Origin: Planctomycetota bacterium
GTDB taxonomy: Bacteria > Planctomycetota > UBA1135
DNA: 64,000 nt
Direction of reading: 5' to 3'
Assembly (NCBI GenBank): GCA_024229395.1
Contig: JAAESM010000045.1
Span: forward strand, 102,970-166,969
Of the stretch, positions 59,881-64,000 are shown piece after piece (the stretch's first letter is position 1; every line of letters begins with the position of its first letter). Below the pieces are notes generated by a model that made no database searches, had not been told where the DNA came from, and saw only the letters and a program-made list of their open reading frames with translations. Both the position numbers and the translations under genes were made by a program.

Positions 59881-61854
59881 TTAGCTCGCAGCGGCGACCG
59901 GCGGCTTGGGATTTTTAGGCCCACTCCAGCCGGTCATAAAGCGGTGCAACACGCTGATCGCGATTACTCCAGCTTCGATGTACCAGAAGGTCTTCAATGC
60001 CAGCCAGGCGCCGTCGGTAAAGCCATAGCTATGCAGGCCGACGCTAAGAAGGTTCACCCCCCACCACGATGCCGAGACCACAACGCCACCGATGATGCAC
60101 AAGGACATGAAGCCATGCTCACGAATGTAGCCGCCAAAGCGCGCGTGAAGAATCAGGAGCATCCACAGGCAAATCAGTAATGCGCCGTTTTCCTTCGGAT
60201 CCCATCCCCAGAAGCGACCCCAAGAATCGTTCGCCCAAACGCCACCCATGATGGTGCCGAAGATCGCGAAAAGGAGACTGAAGCAGACCACGCCATAGGT
60301 CATGCGGGTCAGTGACTTGTAGAACTGTGGTTGATCCTTGCGGAAGCCAAACAGCTTGGCGAAGATCCAAACATGCGCCATGCCGCCAGCCAGTAGGCCG
60401 CCTGCATAACCCAATGCGATCGTGGTCACGTGGATGGCCAGGTAATAGTTGGTGTCGAGAACCGCGACAACTGATGCCATGGTGTCGCCAGCCGATGCAA
60501 TCTCGCGCAATTCGTAACTACCCGCGAAGAACATGCCTGCACAACCAAGGAAAGCTGCAACTGGCAGGGCGACTCTCTGTTTCGTGAGCCACTCCATGAT
60601 CATGCCGACCAACACAATCGATGCGGTGATGAACAGGATCGTGTCATAAAGGGTCACCACTGGTGGGCGGCTGCGAATGATGCAGCGCATCGTGATGCCG
60701 TAGGTGTCGAGTAGGAAACCGAGGCTCACAAGAACCCAGGAGCCCCACCACAGCCAACGTTGCTTCGGTGCCATCCAAGTGATTGCACAGAGCAGGAAGG
60801 CAAGCGCGTAGAGCGACAAGGAGCGATAGAAGACGTCGGCCTTATAGAGGCTGACTTCGCGAGGAATCATGCCGTACTCGCCGCGCGCTTCTGCAGCGGC
60901 CACGAGTTTCTCATGCAGGTCCTTGAGGCTTGTCTTGAAGGTCGCCAAGTCCCCTCTTGAATGCTGCAGATGCTCAAGAGCTCCGTACATCTGCATCTGG
61001 CTCTCTATCTCAGGTACGCCCTGAAAACGCGCAATGATTAGATCCGCCAATCGCCACCAAGTCTCTTGGTCAGTTGCCGTGGTCGGCGGAGGCATGAAGG
61101 TGAGGCCGTGCTGGTTGTATTGCAAGGCCGTGTCCAGTTGCCCGAACAGGGTCTGTGCACCATTGAAGTCAGCATCGTTTTTGCCGTCACGACTTTCGGC
61201 GACGATTGCTTGGATCGCAGCAGCGTTGTCCAGGATATGCATGATGCCTGGGCGCTTTTCACCAAGTAGATTGGTGAAGGTTTCGGTCACGTCGGTGCTG
61301 AAGGTGAATCTTGCGATCGCCAGCGTTCCGATCAGGTCATTGAACTCATGAACGTCGCGGGCCAGTTTAAGGATCTGGACTTCGACGACAGTGCGTTGCT
61401 TAGCCTCCTTGTCGGAGACTTCGGATCCCATCTCCTCAAGCTTGGTGAGGCCGTCGAGCAATTGGTTGTAGCTATACCAATCGCGTTTGCCGGTAGCCTC
61501 GAGTCCAATGGCAGTGAGGACCTCGTCGGATTGGATGCGGAAGCAGGGATAACCCTTGGCCTGTTCTGGGAAGAAAACGACATCCATCAACCATTCGGAT
61601 GACGACAACTTGCTGCCATCCTCGAGCTTCAGGGTGCGTTTGCCATTGAAGGTCAGCAGGTTCAGTCCCGCAATGGTGTCCATCGGCTTGACGCGACCGT
61701 CGGCCTGCACCGGCAAGGTCTCGAATAGTTCGATGGTTTCGGAATCCCATTCGAAGGAACGGAAGTCTTGGTCCTGCGCAAGCCCAGGAACGCACAACAG
61801 AAGCATTGCGGCGATGGCACGAAGGAGGGAACTCAAAGTGTGTTGCTGGTTCAT
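59881..61854 (-). CDS. ccsA: Cytochrome c biogenesis protein CcsA/ResC type, with large N-terminal periplasmic domain
   Basis: 657 residues. A signal peptide and a ~330-residue periplasmic part come first, with the conserved LPVQADGRVKPMDT segment seen in CcsA proteins of this type. The membrane part has about nine helices and the tryptophan-rich heme-binding motif WGRFWGWDPKENGA, flanking histidines (AIHVTTIALGYAGG), and SVGLHSYGF near the C-terminus. With ResB it forms the system II heme transport and ligation complex for c-type cytochromes. Overlaps resB by 4 bases. Confidence 0.95.
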   Translation of the reverse strand: MNQQHTLSSLLRAIAAMLLLCVPGLAQDQDFRSFEWDSETIELFETLPVQADGRVKPMDTIAGLNLLTFNGKRTLKLEDGSKLSSSEWLMDVVFFPEQAKGYPCFRIQSDEVLTAIGLEATGKRDWYSYNQLLDGLTKLEEMGSEVSDKEAKQRTVVEVQILKLARDVHEFNDLIGTLAIARFTFSTDVTETFTNLLGEKRPGIMHILDNAAAIQAIVAESRDGKNDADFNGAQTLFGQLDTALQYNQHGLTFMPPPTTATDQETWWRLADLIIARFQGVPEIESQMQMYGALEHLQHSRGDLATFKTSLKDLHEKLVAAAEARGEYGMIPREVSLYKADVFYRSLSLYALAFLLCAITWMAPKQRWLWWGSWVLVSLGFLLDTYGITMRCIIRSRPPVVTLYDTILFITASIVLVGMIMEWLTKQRVALPVAAFLGCAGMFFAGSYELREIASAGDTMASVVAVLDTNYYLAIHVTTIALGYAGGLLAGGMAHVWIFAKLFGFRKDQPQFYKSLTRMTYGVVCFSLLFAIFGTIMGGVWANDSWGRFWGWDPKENGALLICLWMLLILHARFGGYIREHGFMSLCIIGGVVVSASWWGVNLLSVGLHSYGFTDGAWLALKTFWYIEAGVIAISVLHRFMTGWSGPKNPKPPVAAAS

Positions 61855-63029
61855 TGCGAGGCTCCTGCCGCGCGTTGGCGACGTTTACTTTGCGTGCGAA
61901 CGAAAGAGATCAGGCGGCGGCCGAAGGCGACCACCATGCCGACTGTGATGACCCACATGCTGTATTCAGGCCATTTGTCAGAAGGGTTACGGACAACCGA
62001 GAAGACCGAATACTCAGCGTTGGATTGGGTCTTGCCGAAACTGGATTGAAACAAAACGACTCCCCCGTCGCGCAGCGGCTCGTTCATTTGGATGAGGACA
62101 GGTCGCTCGCTACCGGTTGGACTGACTTGTACTACCTTGGAGCGATAGGACTTGGCCATCGACATGCCTGGGTGCTCCTCTTTGATGAAGTCTTCCAGGC
62201 GAATCGAGAATGGCATCGGGTAACGCGCGTGACGCATGTCAATCGCGAAAGCGCGGTCACCGACTTGGATCGCCCAAGGCTGACGCTGTAGACCCCAAAG
62301 CAAGGCTTCGTGGGTCACGCCGTCGGCAGTGACGCTGGCATAGATGCCGGCATCGTTGCGTTCAGATTCCAAATCCTTGGGCTTTGCCAAGAAGCCGTAG
62401 CCTTCCACGGCTTTGCCGGTTCTTGACCAGTTCGGCCCCACGGGAAGCACTTGGCAGTTTGGCACGAAACCACTCAAGACCAAGTCGAATGGCAGACTCT
62501 CTGAAGTGAACGTGCGGCTAGCCTCACCATCAAGATCGGAAAAGGAATCGTTCTCGATGACCAGCTCCTGAGTCGCATCGCGGTTGTTCAGTTCCCAGAT
62601 CGCGACTTCCCACAACTGATAACTCTCAAAGAAGTCCTGACTGCTGCCTTCGACAACGCTGAGGTGACCTTCCTCTGCAGTGATGATCTTGGTTAAACCG
62701 GAACCAAGCAACAGGACGATGCCTATGTGGACGATCAGCACGCCGAAATTCCGTGAGTGCCACTTGATGCGGATGAAGCCGCCGCAAAGTAAGTTGACAC
62801 TCAACAGGCTCATGCACAACAGGCCGCCTGGGAAGATAGGCACACTGCCGAGCCACAGGAACCAAGAATGGAAGTAGACCTGTTTGGCGTCGTACAGGCC
62901 ATTCTCGACCTGGTGTAAGGTGCCATAGATCGTCAGCACGAAAAGCGCCAACAAGAGGAGGCAGCAAAGCCAGAAGGAACTGAGGACGTCGAAGACGTGC
63001 CTACCTGGGCTCTTTGATTGGGTACTCAT
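61851..63029 (-). CDS. resB: ResB-like cytochrome c biogenesis protein
   Basis: 392 residues. Three N-terminal membrane helices (SFWLCCLLLLALFVLTIYG, then LCMSLLSVNLLCGGFIRI and NFGVLIVHIGIVLLLGSGL) precede a large periplasmic domain and a final membrane helix near the C-terminus (YSMWVITVGMVVAFGRR). The histidine in the third helix (LIVHIG) is the kind of heme-relay residue used by ResB. It sits directly upstream of ccsA with a 4-base overlap. The shortened helix count compared with Bacillus ResB is usual for Planctomycetota and Bacteroidota forms. Confidence 0.88.
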   Translation of the reverse strand: MSTQSKSPGRHVFDVLSSFWLCCLLLLALFVLTIYGTLHQVENGLYDAKQVYFHSWFLWLGSVPIFPGGLLCMSLLSVNLLCGGFIRIKWHSRNFGVLIVHIGIVLLLGSGLTKIITAEEGHLSVVEGSSQDFFESYQLWEVAIWELNNRDATQELVIENDSFSDLDGEASRTFTSESLPFDLVLSGFVPNCQVLPVGPNWSRTGKAVEGYGFLAKPKDLESERNDAGIYASVTADGVTHEALLWGLQRQPWAIQVGDRAFAIDMRHARYPMPFSIRLEDFIKEEHPGMSMAKSYRSKVVQVSPTGSERPVLIQMNEPLRDGGVVLFQSSFGKTQSNAEYSVFSVVRNPSDKWPEYSMWVITVGMVVAFGRRLISFVRTQSKRRQRAAGASQ

Positions 63030-63031
63030 GG

Positions 63032-64000
63032 TTATTCCTCCAGTGACTCTACGAGTTCAATGAAGCGTTGTTTTTCGGCCGCAACTTCCGTGGAAGGGCC
63101 AACCATCTTCACGAAGGCACTGCCCGATGGGCGCACCAGGGCGACTCCCAGGACGGTGCTGTCGGCACCATCGTTGCCCCCCATTCCCTTGTAGTCGCCG
63201 GAAACTTCCAGCAGTGGGCTATCGACGCCGAACAGCTTGACGGTTGGCAAGGCTGCGATCTCCGTGTCGGTTAGTGGATCCAGTCCGACTTCACCCATCC
63301 AGCGGTTGATGTTGGGGCCAAGGCCTCCGGCCTCTCCGCCAAGCAGGATCAGATAACACTCGCTGCTTTCTCCTGCGAGTAGGTTCAAGGTGCGCATGCT
63401 CTTCTCAGGACCGATGCGCCAACCATCAGGCAGGACGAATCCCTTCTCAGTAGCACCGGCTTGGGCAGGTGGTGGGTTGACCGTTCCGGGCTCACGAAGT
63501 GAAGCGCAGAATGCGATGAAGTTTTGGCGCTCAGCGTTGATCAAATCCGTGGGGCCGTTCATCTTCACGAAGATCGTGAACTGCTCACGGCTTAAGATGA
63601 GACCTAGCATGGACCAATCAGGTCGCGGCTCCCCTCCCATGCCTGTGTAGGCACCATCCAATTGGAAGAAGGGTGCATCAAAGCCCAACACTTCCATGGT
63701 GGGAATCGCATCCATACTTGCCTGGTCGATGGGTGCTAAACCCATTTGACCGCGCCAACGATTGACATTGGACAACTCGCCGCCGCCTGATCCTCCTAGT
63801 AATGTGAGGGTGCATTCCGAATCAGGATTGCCAGCGGGAACTAGGTTGGCAAGACGCAAGGAGGTCGGTGCCAACGAGTCCCAGCCTTCAGGAACATCCC
63901 AGGCCAGTGGTGCCGCATTCGGGTCCACTGCATCATCACTGGGTTGCGTCTCGTGAGTGGAGGGATTGTGATTCGCCGCAGTCTTGCGGGGGCCAAAGCG
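63032..64000 (-). CDS. Two-repeat protein upstream of resB, 5' end outside window
   Basis: The frame is open to the right edge (323 codons), so the true start and any signal peptide are missing; a GTG at 63928 is only internal. A Ser/Thr/Asn/Pro-rich stretch (TAANHNPSTHETQPSDDA) precedes two copies of a ~125-residue domain. Shared landmarks are P-x-G-W, L-N/A-L-L/V-x-A-G, C-x-L-x-L-L-G-G, NRW, MGL/VGLDP, IPTMEVLG/LPTVKLFG, YTGMGG/YKGMGG, F-V-K-M and a final helix FIxFxxSL. The gap to resB is two bases, so it probably belongs to the cytochrome c operon. It is likely an exported lipoprotein; function unknown. Confidence 0.8.
   Translation of the reverse strand, partial: RFGPRKTAANHNPSTHETQPSDDAVDPNAAPLAWDVPEGWDSLAPTSLRLANLVPAGNPDSECTLTLLGGSGGGELSNVNRWRGQMGLAPIDQASMDAIPTMEVLGFDAPFFQLDGAYTGMGGEPRPDWSMLGLILSREQFTIFVKMNGPTDLINAERQNFIAFCASLREPGTVNPPPAQAGATEKGFVLPDGWRIGPEKSMRTLNLLAGESSECYLILLGGEAGGLGPNINRWMGEVGLDPLTDTEIAALPTVKLFGVDSPLLEVSGDYKGMGGNDGADSTVLGVALVRPSGSAFVKMVGPSTEVAAEKQRFIELVESLEE

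Overview
The window reads as a GC-rich, gene-dense bacterial chromosome segment: about 51 protein genes, one tRNA, no insertion sequence, phage gene or CRISPR array, and no gene-free stretch longer than about 260 bases. An outer-membrane factor of the TolC type, RseP, prepilin and lipoprotein signals and a ResB/CcsA cytochrome c system point to a diderm. The many secreted HEAT, TPR and beta-propeller proteins, a bacterial XPB helicase and a four-module UvrA-like protein suggest Planctomycetota or a nearby PVC lineage. That assignment is inference from gene content; no rRNA is present.

Left part (1-10.6 kb, minus strand): a partial secreted HEAAH metallopeptidase-like protein, rlmN, a DHH phosphoesterase, a secreted protein of unknown function, then clpX, clpP and tig (protein quality control) and a secreted HEAT/TPR protein. 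Divergent to these is mnmG. From 12.6 to 18.1 kb lie two 537-residue secreted seven-repeat beta-propellers flanking a secreted toroid protein, then a secreted glutamine-amidotransferase-like protein downstream of purC.

Middle (19.2-34.8 kb, plus strand): a very tight ten-gene array aroA - TPR/HEAT protein - galE - M28 peptidase - dacB - inositol-monophosphatase-like - UvrA-like - XPB helicase - XPB partner - thiE-like, with junctions that overlap by 1-4 bases or are separated by 2-4. The UvrA-like/XPB/partner trio is the most striking content and looks like a DNA repair module. It is followed by an orphan pseudopilin, thiL, tsaE, an ECF sigma factor with its probable anti-sigma factor, and a TolC-like protein.

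Right part (39.6-64 kb): dusB, a HEAT lipoprotein, an isoprenoid/membrane block (dxr, rseP, UbiA family), purM, a run of secreted or membrane proteins including a membrane-fused spermidine-synthase-like protein, two tandem secreted HEAT paralogs with duplicated upstream regions, a histidine phosphatase, an intergenic cluster of three DnaA-box-like sites beside an AT-only palindrome (origin candidate), two unknown genes, tRNA-Leu(CAA), and a cytochrome c maturation operon (two-repeat protein, resB, ccsA).

A recurrent signal is a TAGAAT-like -10 hexamer ending only 6-9 bases before start codons (aroA, purC, purM, clpX, dusB and others), which suggests widespread leaderless transcription.
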